This document shows positions 38,864 to 47,245 of a stretch of DNA of 64,000 bases, piece by piece; positions within the stretch are counted from its first letter, which is position 1, and each line of letters opens with the position of its first letter. The notes under the pieces are model-generated. The model ran no database searches, was not told the origin of the DNA, and saw only the letters and a list, made by a program, of their open reading frames with translations. This DNA comes from Erythrobacter sp. SD-21 (GTDB lineage Bacteria > Pseudomonadota > Alphaproteobacteria > Sphingomonadales > Sphingomonadaceae), in NCBI RefSeq assembly GCF_000181515.1, contig NZ_ABCG01000001.1, forward strand, positions 620,001-684,000, read 5' to 3'. The position numbers were made by a program, and so were the translations under genes.

Positions 38864-39505
38864 ATGAAAAAGCCCGCCCTGATCGCCCTCGCCACTCTCG
38901 CCAGCGGAACCTTCGCTCTGTCGTCGCTGACAGCGCAGGGCCAGGTTCCCGGCTCGGTGGAGATCAGCCGGGTCCAAGCCGGCGACTATGCGCTCGATTC
39001 CTCGCACACCCAGGTCGGATGGGAAGTCAGCCACTTCGGCTTCAACGATTACTTCGGGCTCTTCGGCGATATCGAAGGCACGCTGAGCCTCGACCCCGCC
39101 AATGTCGAAGCGGCGCAATTCGACATCACCATTCCGATCACCAGCGTCGCCGTCTCCAGCGACGGACTTCGCGACCACCTGCTCCGGGCAGGCAAGGACG
39201 GTGCAGAGCCGGACTTCTTCGGTCCGGACCCGGCGCCAGCACGCTTCACTTCGTCTTCGGTCCGTCAGACCTCCGACACCAGCGCCGTCGTGACAGGCCA
39301 ACTGGCGATGAACGGCAACACGGGGCCTGTCACCATGCTGGTCGAATTTACTGGTGCCGGACAAAACCCGATGAACCAGGCCGCAACGGTCGGTTTCCAC
39401 GGTCGTGCGCGGATCGACCGGACCCGGTGGGGCATCGATTACGGCGCGCCGGCCGTCGGGACGACGGTGGATCTGAAAATCAGCGCGGCCTTCGAAAAGC
39501 GGTAA
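38864..39505 (+). CDS. YceI family periplasmic protein
   Basis: 213 residues. Signal peptide 'MKKPALIALATLASGTFAL' with cleavage near 'LTAQGQ'. The lipocalin-like YceI domain is evident: 'YALDSSHTQVGWEVSHFGFNDYFGLF', 'DIEGTLSLDP', 'FDITIPITSVAVSSDGLRDHLL', 'GQLAMNGNTGPVTMLVEF', 'FHGRARIDRTRWGIDYG' (quoted in part). Such proteins bind isoprenoid quinones or similar lipids. GAAAGGACATCC precedes the ATG. The start at 38864 is chosen over longer frames for its signal peptide. Confidence 0.9.
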   Translation: MKKPALIALATLASGTFALSSLTAQGQVPGSVEISRVQAGDYALDSSHTQVGWEVSHFGFNDYFGLFGDIEGTLSLDPANVEAAQFDITIPITSVAVSSDGLRDHLLRAGKDGAEPDFFGPDPAPARFTSSSVRQTSDTSAVVTGQLAMNGNTGPVTMLVEFTGAGQNPMNQAATVGFHGRARIDRTRWGIDYGAPAVGTTVDLKISAAFEKR

Positions 39506-39551
39506 TTCGGCCCTCGACAAGCTCCCCTCCTCCGGTCATGTCAGGTCCGGT

Positions 39552-40157
39552 ATGGGGGACGCTTCCAGCAACCGGCTTCTTTATGCCCTGTGCGCCGTCG
39601 CGTTCGCGGCGGTGGTGATCAGCCTCTTGACGCGCGGCCGCCCTCCGGCGCGCGAAAGGGTCGTGACGACAGAGGAACTCACCAGCTACGCCCGCACAAT
39701 TCTGGCCGAAATCCAGCCGCGCTCGATCGCCAACAACCAGGAATATTGCGGCGTCATTTTCGAGGATGAAGATGGCAATCTCCAGACCTCGACGATCTAT
39801 GCCGGTGAGCGGGCCGCCTGCGCGCTCGATTGGGGCGTGCCGCTGGGCTACCACGTGGTGGCGAGCTTCCATTCGCATGGCGGATTCGACACGCAATACG
39901 CCTCGGAAATCCCTTCCAGCCTCGATCTCGCGACCGATATCGACGCGCGGATCGACGGGTTCGTCGGCACGCCGGGCGGACGGATCTGGCACAACCGCTG
40001 GCAGGAGAAATCGACCGAACTTGCCTGCGGCGAGGCCTGCCTGCCGGTCGACCCGCGCTATGAGACCTTCAAGCGCACCAGCGGCCAGCGCTTCAACATC
40101 GCCCGGCGCTATTCGATGGACGAACTTAACAGCCTGTTCGAGATCGAGGGCGCGTGA
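39552..40157 (+). CDS. DUF4329 domain protein with N-terminal membrane anchor
   Basis: 201 residues. One N-terminal helix ('LLYALCAVAFAAVVISLL') then a DUF4329-type domain with 'YHVVASFHSHGGFDTQYASEIPSSLDLATD' (quoted in part). The H-x-H and following S..D resemble a JAB/MPN-like metal site, so a hydrolase is possible but unproven. Two Cys pairs may form disulfides outside the cytoplasm. Its stop overlaps the next gene's GTG (GTGA). Confidence 0.72.
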   Translation: MGDASSNRLLYALCAVAFAAVVISLLTRGRPPARERVVTTEELTSYARTILAEIQPRSIANNQEYCGVIFEDEDGNLQTSTIYAGERAACALDWGVPLGYHVVASFHSHGGFDTQYASEIPSSLDLATDIDARIDGFVGTPGGRIWHNRWQEKSTELACGEACLPVDPRYETFKRTSGQRFNIARRYSMDELNSLFEIEGA

Positions 40158-41302
40158 GGCTCTCCGACTGCCATAATATCGACGATTTCCGCCGTCTGGC
40201 GAAGCGGCGCCTGCCTTGGCCGGTGTTTGATTATATCGACGGCGCGGCGGACGACGAGCTCACCAAAGCGCGCAACACCTCCGCCTTCGACGAGGTCGAT
40301 CTGGTGCCCGACGTGCTGGCCGGGGTGGAGCGCATCGACACCAGTTGCACGATCATGGGCTGCCGCAGCGAGCTTCCGCTGATGCTCAGCCCCACCGCGC
40401 TCCAGCGGGCCTTCCACCGCGATGGCGAGCGGGCAGTGGCGAAGGCGGCGGAAAAGTTTGGCGTGTGGTTCGGCATCTCCAGCCTCGCAACGCACTCGAT
40501 CGAGGAGATCGCCGCCCTCACCAGCGCGCCCAAGCTGTTCCAGCTCTATGTCCACAAGGACAAGGGCCTCAACGCCAGCATGATAGAGCGTTGCAAGGCC
40601 GCCGATTTCGACGCGCTGGCGCTGACCGTGGACACGATCGTTTCGGGCAAGCGCGAACGGTGCTTGCGCTCGGGCTTCACCACCCCGCCGCGCTTTTCCG
40701 CCTCCTCGCTGTGGAGCTATGCCACGCGGCCGCGCTGGACGCTGGACTATGTCTTCGGGCCGAAGTTCCGCCTGCCCAATCTCGACGGCTATGTCAGCGA
40801 AGGCACGGGCAAGTCGGTCAGCATCCAGGACTATTTCAACACCATGCTCGACACCGGCATGGATTGGGACACCGCCGCGCGTATCCGGCAGGACTGGGGC
40901 GGGACATTTGCGCTGAAGGGTATAATGAGCGTGGCCGATGCGCGCCGCGCGGTGGAGATCGGGGCGGACGCGATTTGGATTTCGAACCATGGCGGCCGTC
41001 AACTCGACGGCAGCCGAGCGCCTTTCGATCAGCTCAAGGAGATTGTCGACGCGGTCGGGGGCGAAATCGAGATCATTCTCGACGGCGGCGTGCGGCGCGG
41101 CACGCATGTCATGAAAAGCCTCGCCATGGGCGCGACGGCGGCATCCGGTGGGCGGCTATACCTCTACGCCCTGGCCGCGGCGGGACAGGAGGGCGTGGAG
41201 CGGGCCCTCACCATCCTCAAGGAGGAAATCGAGCGCGCGATGCGCCTCATGGGCGTCGCTTCGGTGCAACAATTGAACCGCGAGCGGCTGCGCTTTCGAT
41301 AA
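40154..41302 (+). CDS. lldD: FMN-dependent alpha-hydroxy-acid dehydrogenase (L-lactate dehydrogenase type)
   Basis: Oxidises L-lactate or a related 2-hydroxyacid and passes electrons to the quinone pool. 382 residues. Seen: 'RRLAKRRLPWPVFDYIDGAADDE', 'PLMLSPTALQRAFHRDGE', 'KLFQLYVHKDKGL', 'ALTVDTIVSGKRERCLRSGF', the active-site 'ISNHGGRQLDGSRAP' (catalytic His) and the FMN-phosphate region 'ILDGGVRRGTHVMKSLAMGA'. The GTG at 40154 overlaps the previous stop. Exact hydroxyacid is not certain. Confidence 0.9.
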   Translation: MRLSDCHNIDDFRRLAKRRLPWPVFDYIDGAADDELTKARNTSAFDEVDLVPDVLAGVERIDTSCTIMGCRSELPLMLSPTALQRAFHRDGERAVAKAAEKFGVWFGISSLATHSIEEIAALTSAPKLFQLYVHKDKGLNASMIERCKAADFDALALTVDTIVSGKRERCLRSGFTTPPRFSASSLWSYATRPRWTLDYVFGPKFRLPNLDGYVSEGTGKSVSIQDYFNTMLDTGMDWDTAARIRQDWGGTFALKGIMSVADARRAVEIGADAIWISNHGGRQLDGSRAPFDQLKEIVDAVGGEIEIILDGGVRRGTHVMKSLAMGATAASGGRLYLYALAAAGQEGVERALTILKEEIERAMRLMGVASVQQLNRERLRFR

Positions 41303-41480
41303 ATTCGCAAACCAACGCTTGAAAACCCGGCAATATTGCGCAATGCAGCATGGCATGACCCGTCTCGGACTATTCCTGCGACTTACCCGCCCTTGGGCGT
41401 GATATTGGCGTGCCGGTCAGGTGCGCCGCGCACCCAAGGGACCCGACACCCCTCGCAGTAACCGACACGAGTACCTCCCG

Positions 41481-43172
41481 ATGACCATGCTCAGCGACCC
41501 GAGCGCCAAATATTCGCCCTTCCCGCAGGTCCCGCTGATCGACCGGCAATGGCCCACGCGCACCATCACCGCCCCGCCCCGCTGGCTCAGCACCGATCTG
41601 CGCGACGGCAACCAGGCGATCGTCGACCCGATGGACGCGCACAAGAAGAACCGCTTCTTCGACCTGCTAGTGGAAGTCGGCGTGAAGGAAATCGAGGTCG
41701 GCTTCCCCAGCGCAGGCGCGACCGAGTTCGATTTCATCTCCGGCCTCGTGAAATCGGGCCGCATACCCGATGACGTTATCGTGCAGGTCCTGACGCAAGG
41801 CCGCGAGGACCTCATTCGCACCAGCTTCGCCAGCCTCACCGGCGCGCGCGCGGCCATCGTCCATCTCTACAACGCCGTCAGCCCCGCCTGGCGCGAGGTC
41901 GTCTTCAGAATGACGAAGGACCAGGTGCGCGACATTGCGGTGCACGGCGCCAAGGTCATGCGCGACGAAGCGGGCAAGCAGCCCGGCACCGACTGGCATT
42001 TCCAGTACAGCCCCGAAACCTTCTCGACCGCCGAGCTCGATTTCAGCCTCGAAGTTTGCGAGGCCGTGATGGAAGTCCTCGCCCCCACGCCCGAGCACCC
42101 GATCATCCTTAACCTGCCCGCCACGGTGGAGGCGGCGACGCCCAATATCTACGCCGACCAGGTCGAATATTTCATCCGCAACCTGCCGAACCGCGAGAGC
42201 GCTGTAATCTCGCTGCACACCCACAACGATCGCGGCACCGGCGTCGCGGCGGCGGAACTCGCCCTGATGGCGGGCGCGGACCGCGTGGAAGGCTGCCTGT
42301 TCGGCAATGGCGAGCGCACGGGCAATTGCTGCCTGGTGACCATGGCGCTCAATATGTACACGCAGGGCGTCGACCCCAAGCTCGACTTCTCCGACATCGA
42401 CCGCGTCATCGAGACGGTCGAATATTGCAACGAATTGCCTGTCCACCAGCGCCATCCCTACGGCGGCGAACTGGTCTACACGGCATTCTCCGGCAGCCAC
42501 CAGGACGCGATCAAGAAGGGCTTTGCCGCCAACGAGCTGCAGAACGATCCGCACTGGCGCGTCCCCTACCTGCCCATCGACCCCGCCGATCTCGGACGCA
42601 GCTACGAGGCGGTCATCCGCGTCAACTCGCAATCCGGCAAAGGCGGCTTTGCGTGGGTGCTCGAACAGGACCAGGGCCTCAAGCTGCCCAAGAAGATGCA
42701 GGCCGATTTCAGCCCGCACGTCCAGCGCATGGCCGACGAACTGGGCCGCGAACTGGGCGCGCCCGACATCTGGGAGGCGTTCAAAGCCGCCTACCACGTC
42801 CAGATCGAGAAGAAGCACTTCCAGCTGGTCGATTACGAAGAACGCCGCGCGACCGACGGCACGCGCCTCTTCAGCGGCACCATCGCGGTGCAGGGTCAGG
42901 AACAGAGCGTCTCGGGTCGCGGCAACGGCCTGATCTCCAGCGTCCTTTCCACTATCGAGGAAAGCTTCGGCCTTGCGCTGGAAGTCGTCGATTACACCGA
43001 ACACGCGCTGACCGCGGGCCGCGATTCCCGCGCGGCCGCCTATCTCGAATGCCGCACGCCGGAGGGGCGCACCATCTGGGGCGTCGGGATCGACGAAGAC
43101 GTCGCCACCGCCAGCGTCCGCGCCGTCCTCAGCGCGGCGAATTCGGCAGTGGCGACAAACGCTGCAGTCTAG
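41481..43172 (+). CDS. leuA: 2-isopropylmalate synthase
   Basis: First committed step of leucine synthesis. 563 residues, the longer LeuA2-type found in actinobacteria and proteobacteria. Seen: 'RWLSTDLRDGNQAIVDPMD' (catalytic start), 'VGFPSAGATEFDF', 'VISLHTHNDRGTGVAAAELALMAGADRVEGCLFGNGERTGN' (metal His pair, quoted in part), and a C-terminal regulatory domain from about residue 430. The ATG at 41481 (or 41487) follows ACCTCCCG. It supplies the leucine branch to the ilv genes 3-7 kb upstream. Confidence 0.95.
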   Translation: MTMLSDPSAKYSPFPQVPLIDRQWPTRTITAPPRWLSTDLRDGNQAIVDPMDAHKKNRFFDLLVEVGVKEIEVGFPSAGATEFDFISGLVKSGRIPDDVIVQVLTQGREDLIRTSFASLTGARAAIVHLYNAVSPAWREVVFRMTKDQVRDIAVHGAKVMRDEAGKQPGTDWHFQYSPETFSTAELDFSLEVCEAVMEVLAPTPEHPIILNLPATVEAATPNIYADQVEYFIRNLPNRESAVISLHTHNDRGTGVAAAELALMAGADRVEGCLFGNGERTGNCCLVTMALNMYTQGVDPKLDFSDIDRVIETVEYCNELPVHQRHPYGGELVYTAFSGSHQDAIKKGFAANELQNDPHWRVPYLPIDPADLGRSYEAVIRVNSQSGKGGFAWVLEQDQGLKLPKKMQADFSPHVQRMADELGRELGAPDIWEAFKAAYHVQIEKKHFQLVDYEERRATDGTRLFSGTIAVQGQEQSVSGRGNGLISSVLSTIEESFGLALEVVDYTEHALTAGRDSRAAAYLECRTPEGRTIWGVGIDEDVATASVRAVLSAANSAVATNAAV

Positions 43173-43538
43173 CTGCTGGTAAGGGCGACATCCGGCGGGC
43201 GAACGCCGGACTGGACCGGATGGTTTACTGCGCTTTAGAGGCCGCCGATCCTCACCCGGATAGCACCGCTTGCTCAACGGCGCTGTGGCACGACCACGCA
43301 CAGTTTGTTCCGTCCGAGCAGATACGCATTCGGTTTTGCCGCCGACGGAGGACGGATCGATCACCGCCGAGCAGTGATCGAGGCCAAAGGCTTCATAGGT
43401 CGGCTGGCTGCAATGCCAGACCGGTCATGCCAGTTACCAATGCCTCTATAGTTTATCATTGAAGCGGGCGAACCCCGGCATGATTACAATACAAACAGCC
43501 TTTGTCATTCCGTTGCTTTTGCGTTAACTGTGTTGTCC
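43173..43538. other. 366-base non-coding gap, A/T-richer at its 3' end
   Basis: No gene found. The first part is GC-rich and has an open frame shared with the leuA shadow, but no family-like protein. The last ~80 bases are clearly A/T-richer ('ATTACAATACAAACAG', 'TTTGTCATTCCGTTGCTTTTG') and probably hold the promoter of the next gene. No repeat, tRNA or terminator is obvious. Confidence 0.6.
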
Positions 43539-44345
43539 ATGGGCAATATTGGGGGAACCGCGCACACTTACGTGGTGAAGGCAGAAGAGCTTCCTGCCTT
43601 GTATTATCTGGACGCCGCGCATCCCCGCCCCCTCACCCTCGAATGGATCAATCGAGGAACAGACCAAAAACTAAGGACCACGACCGTCGAAATGCTGCTG
43701 CGCACTCTTTTTGCGGGCGCGCAGACACCTAGCGTCCGGAAGCTGCATGAATCCGCCGGCTTGCGTGCCAGCTTTAGAAACGAGCGCGAGCGCATGCGCT
43801 TTTCCAAGTACTTTTTAAAGGCTCGTGCTGTGATGGGCCGAAATCGAGAGCACGTCGTCACGGCAATTTTCGACCAGTCGGAAGCAGCCGAACGGGCAGT
43901 CGCCTTACTAGGTGTCGAAGGTATTCGGGACGAAGCCATGTCACTGGTCTGGCGCGCGAGCGAGTATCTTGAGCGGAAGTACAAGCGCAAAAAAGGTTAC
44001 GGCCCTGGCGGCGTTGCAGGAGCAGTTACCGGAGCGGGCGTCGCCGGTGCAATGCTCGGGGTTGGTATAATGATGATCCCGGGCCTTGGTCCGGTCGCGG
44101 TAGCCGGCGCGATGGCGAGTTCTGCGATAGCACCGGTGGCGGCCCTAGGTAGCGTGATTGGCGCGACCGGTGGGGCCATTGCGAAAATGCTTACCGACCA
44201 TGACGTGGATGGCGTTTCCGCAACGCTTTACGAACGTGAAATCGCACGGGGAAAGATCTTTCTTTCGATCAATACCAAAGGTGAAGAGGTGGAGCCGAAA
44301 GAAATTCGCCGCTTGCTCGCGTCGCAGGGCGGTCATCTGTTTTAG
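43539..44345 (+). CDS. Orphan two-part protein with GsmA / general-stress-protein-17M-like domain
   Basis: 268 residues from the ATG at 43539 (a GTG at 43530 is possible). The N-terminal ~95 residues are basic and unfamiliar. The middle 'HVVTAIFDQSEAAERAVALLG' and the C-terminal 'SATLYEREIARGKIFLSI' match the YflT/GsmA general stress domain, and between lies a glycine-rich hydrophobic segment ('AGAVTGAGVAGAMLGVGIM') that could insert in or pack against a membrane. Codon use is slightly less GC-biased at the 5' end than in neighbouring genes, so recent acquisition is possible. Confidence 0.75.
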   Translation: MGNIGGTAHTYVVKAEELPALYYLDAAHPRPLTLEWINRGTDQKLRTTTVEMLLRTLFAGAQTPSVRKLHESAGLRASFRNERERMRFSKYFLKARAVMGRNREHVVTAIFDQSEAAERAVALLGVEGIRDEAMSLVWRASEYLERKYKRKKGYGPGGVAGAVTGAGVAGAMLGVGIMMIPGLGPVAVAGAMASSAIAPVAALGSVIGATGGAIAKMLTDHDVDGVSATLYEREIARGKIFLSINTKGEEVEPKEIRRLLASQGGHLF

Positions 44346-44531
44346 CGCTCCATCAACGATGAGCCTGCACGCGCTTTCCTACCGAACGCGCTACTGCCAG
44401 ACACTGACGATTGTCGCGCGCTACGTTACTTCAATCCGCGCAAACACAGGCATTTGGCAAGGTCTATGGATTTTCTCTCCGGACCGTGTTCCAAGTGTTC
44501 CACCCTGTAGGACGCGCCCGAGGAGAGCAGC

Positions 44532-45593
44532 ATGACCGAAGAGATCATCGATCCCAACCTGCCGATCATCGATCCGCACCACCACCTCTGGGATTTGCGC
44601 CCGCTGGTCCCCGCCTTTCCCGAACCGCGACACGACTTTATCGAAGCGATTGCGGGCGCGGCCTACTACACCTTCGACGAGCTCCAGCAGGACACGCGCG
44701 GCGGGCTGGAGGGCGGCCACAACATCGTCGGCACGGTCTTCATGGAATGCGGCGCCTTCTACGACGCAGGCCGCGACGACGCGATGAAGAGCGTGGGTGA
44801 AGTCGAATTCGTCAACGGCGTCGCCGCGCAGGGCGCCAGCGGTCTCTATGGCGAATACCGCCCCTGCGCCGGGATCGTCGGCCATGCGGACCTGACCATG
44901 GGCGATGCGGTAAAGCCGGTAATCGAAGCGCTGATCGCGGCGGGAAACGGGCGGTTCAGAGGCATTCGCCACGCCGCGGCCTGGGATGCCGATCCCGAAG
45001 TGCTCGGCCCTCCGTTCCACGCGCCCGAGGGCCTCTACCTCTCCGACGCGTTTCGCGAAGGCTTCGCGGCCTTTGCGGGCTACGGCCTCACCTTCGACGC
45101 CTGGCTGCTGGAGCCGCAGCTGGGCGACGTGCTGGACCTTGCCCGCGCCTTTCCCGGCCAGACCATCGTGCTCGACCATTGCGGGACGCCGCTGAACATC
45201 GCCTGCTATCGCGGCAAGCTGCACGAGAACTTCGACCGCTGGCGCAATTCGATCCAAGCACTTGCCGAATGCCCAAACGTGCAGGTCAAGCTGGGCGGGC
45301 TGGCGATGGCCTTTTGCGGCCTGCCGGAGGGTGGCCCGATGAAGGGGCATTCTTCGGAGCATCTTGCTGGGCTCTGGCGTCCGTATATCGAGACCTGCAT
45401 CCACGCCTTCGGCCCTGACCGGTGTATGTTTGAATCGAACTATCCCGTCGACCGCTGGGGCGCGAGCTACGAGGTCTTGTGGAACGCCTTCAAGCGGCTC
45501 TCCCACAGCCATTCCGAAGGCGAGCGGCGCGCGCTCTTCGCTGGCACGGCAGCCAAGACTTACGGAATCGAGCACGTGCTTCCGGCGGCTTGA
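44532..45593 (+). CDS. Amidohydrolase family protein (COG3618 type)
   Basis: 353 residues, TIM-barrel amidohydrolase. Seen: the metal motif 'IIDPHHHLWDL', 'GIRHAAAWD' , 'IVLDHCGTPLN', and 'RCMFESNYPVDRWGASY' with the catalytic Asp region. Relatives hydrolyse lactones such as L-fuconolactone or 2-pyrone-4,6-dicarboxylate; the substrate here is not known. The ATG at 44532 has GAGGAGAGC nine bases upstream. A nitronate monooxygenase-like gene follows. Confidence 0.85.
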   Translation: MTEEIIDPNLPIIDPHHHLWDLRPLVPAFPEPRHDFIEAIAGAAYYTFDELQQDTRGGLEGGHNIVGTVFMECGAFYDAGRDDAMKSVGEVEFVNGVAAQGASGLYGEYRPCAGIVGHADLTMGDAVKPVIEALIAAGNGRFRGIRHAAAWDADPEVLGPPFHAPEGLYLSDAFREGFAAFAGYGLTFDAWLLEPQLGDVLDLARAFPGQTIVLDHCGTPLNIACYRGKLHENFDRWRNSIQALAECPNVQVKLGGLAMAFCGLPEGGPMKGHSSEHLAGLWRPYIETCIHAFGPDRCMFESNYPVDRWGASYEVLWNAFKRLSHSHSEGERRALFAGTAAKTYGIEHVLPAA

Positions 45594-45674
45594 CGTTTAC
45601 GTAACGTCACTCTCGACAAGCCGCGCGCATGGCCATACGCCCTGCGCCGACATCACATAAGGAGCTAGCCCCGC

Positions 45675-46643
45675 ATGACCCTGCCCGCCCCCTTCGACAA
45701 GCTGCGTATCCCCGTAATCGGTTCGCCGCTCTTCATCGTCTCCGGGCCGGAACTGGTCATCGCGCAATGCAAGGCGGGCATCGTCGGCAGTTTTCCAGCG
45801 CTCAACGCGCGGCCACAAAGCGAGCTGGACGAATGGCTCCACCGGATCACCGAGGAACTGGCCGCGCATAATCGCGACAATCCGGACCGCCCCGCGGCCC
45901 CCTTCGCAGTCAACCAGATCGTCCACCGTTCAAACGACCGGATCGAGGCGGACATGGCGACGTGTGCCAAATGGCAGGTGCCGCTGGTCATCACCTCGCT
46001 CGGCGCGCGCGAGGAAATCTTCAACGCCGTGCGCGGTTGGGGCGGGATCACCATGCACGATGTGATCAACAACCGCTTTGCCAGGAAGGCGATCGAGAAG
46101 GGCGCGGACGGGCTCATACCCGTGGCAGCCGGTGCGGGCGGCCATGCCGGCACGCTCAGCCCCTTCGCGCTTATGCAGGAAATCCGCGAATGGTTCGACG
46201 GTCTGGTCGCCCTCTCAGGCTCGATCGCGCATGGTCGCTCGATCCTCGCCGCGCAGGCGCTGGGCGCGGACTTCGCCTATATCGGCTCGCCCTGGATTGC
46301 GACCGAGGAAGCCAATGCGATCGATGGCTATAAGCAGGGCATCGTCGAAGGCAGCGCCGACGGGATCATCTATTCCAATCTCTTCACCGGTGTGCACGGC
46401 AACTATTTGCGCTCGAGCATCGAGAACGCCGGACTGGACCCCGACGACCTCCCAACCAGCGACCCCTCGAAGATGAACTTCGGCAGCGGCGGCAATACCA
46501 AGGCCAAGGCCTGGAAGGACATCTGGGGTTCGGGCCAGGGCATCGGCACGGTCAAATCGGTCGGCCCGGTCGAGGACATGGTCGCGCGGCTGGAAGCGGA
46601 ATACACCGCAGCGAAGAAGGCGTTGGCTGCGCGAACCGCCTAG
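45675..46643 (+). CDS. NAD(P)H-dependent flavin oxidoreductase (nitronate monooxygenase-like)
   Basis: 322 residues, FMN-binding TIM barrel of the NMO/enoyl-ACP-reductase II family. Seen: 'RIPVIGSPLFIVSGPELVIAQCKAGIVGSFPALNARP' (in part), 'VPLVITSLG', 'GADGLIPVAAGAGGHAGTLSPF', 'AQALGADFAYIGSPW'. It probably oxidises nitronates or reduces related electrophiles. A ribosome-binding AAGGAGC lies before the ATG. It is convergent with the flavodoxin-like gene. Confidence 0.9.
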   Translation: MTLPAPFDKLRIPVIGSPLFIVSGPELVIAQCKAGIVGSFPALNARPQSELDEWLHRITEELAAHNRDNPDRPAAPFAVNQIVHRSNDRIEADMATCAKWQVPLVITSLGAREEIFNAVRGWGGITMHDVINNRFARKAIEKGADGLIPVAAGAGGHAGTLSPFALMQEIREWFDGLVALSGSIAHGRSILAAQALGADFAYIGSPWIATEEANAIDGYKQGIVEGSADGIIYSNLFTGVHGNYLRSSIENAGLDPDDLPTSDPSKMNFGSGGNTKAKAWKDIWGSGQGIGTVKSVGPVEDMVARLEAEYTAAKKALAARTA

Positions 46644-46677
46644 AGACACGCAACATTCGCATAATAGTATACGCCTT

Positions 46678-47163
46678 CTAGAAGATGCCTTCCGCGATAC
46701 CCTGCCCCAGTGCAGCTCCCATATCCCGGGCTTTGTCGAGCGTCTCCGCAGACAAGGCCTTTGGCGCCAAGATTTCCGCTTCCGTTTGCGCGCCGGTGTC
46801 GACGATCCATTTCTCGGCGACGCGTTTCAGCCGCCATCCGGTGGCGATGCGATCGATCTGCTTTTGCGCCCATTCGCCGTCAGAACCTGCCGCGATCATG
46901 GTGGCGTAGGGCCGGCCGCCGATTTTCGACAGCACCGGATAGTAGCAGCGGTCGAACATCTCTTTCATCTCGCCGCTCATGCTGGCGAGGTTTTCCGGGC
47001 AGGTGAAGAGATACCCCGCGGCGTTCATCAGGTGCCGCGGCTCGACTTCATCCGCGCGCATAAGGCGAGCGTGATTGCCTGCGCCCTCGAAGGCAGCTTC
47101 CGCCAGTGCCTTGCAGCTATTCGTACGGCTATGCCACACGATGAGGAGATGACGGTTGGCCAT
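46678..47163 (-). CDS. Flavodoxin-like NAD(P)H-dependent oxidoreductase
   Basis: 161 residues starting 'MANRHLLIVWHSRTNSCKALAEAAFEG' (in part), the FMN-phosphate loop of flavodoxin-like folds (S-R-T-N-S). 'FTCPENLASMSGEMKEMFDRCYYP' is typical of the NADPH-dependent FMN reductase/WrbA-like subgroup. Function is unspecified redox. Its start lies about 80 bases from, and divergent to, recJ. Confidence 0.83.
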   Translation of the reverse strand: MANRHLLIVWHSRTNSCKALAEAAFEGAGNHARLMRADEVEPRHLMNAAGYLFTCPENLASMSGEMKEMFDRCYYPVLSKIGGRPYATMIAAGSDGEWAQKQIDRIATGWRLKRVAEKWIVDTGAQTEAEILAPKALSAETLDKARDMGAALGQGIAEGIF

Positions 47164-47245
47164 GCCCTCGTCGTCTATGCCGCTCCTGTAGATTGTCAAC
47201 GAAAGCGCCTTGCTCCGGCTCGGGTGGAAGCGGTATTGGCCGAGC

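Noticed and set aside
41303..41480. Possible riboswitch or leader in front of leuA
   Set aside because: No recognisable aptamer core, stem-loop or leader peptide found.
41667..43364. 565-residue open frame on the minus strand opposite leuA
   Set aside because: Antisense shadow; leuA motifs are clear and the antisense product has no recognisable domain.
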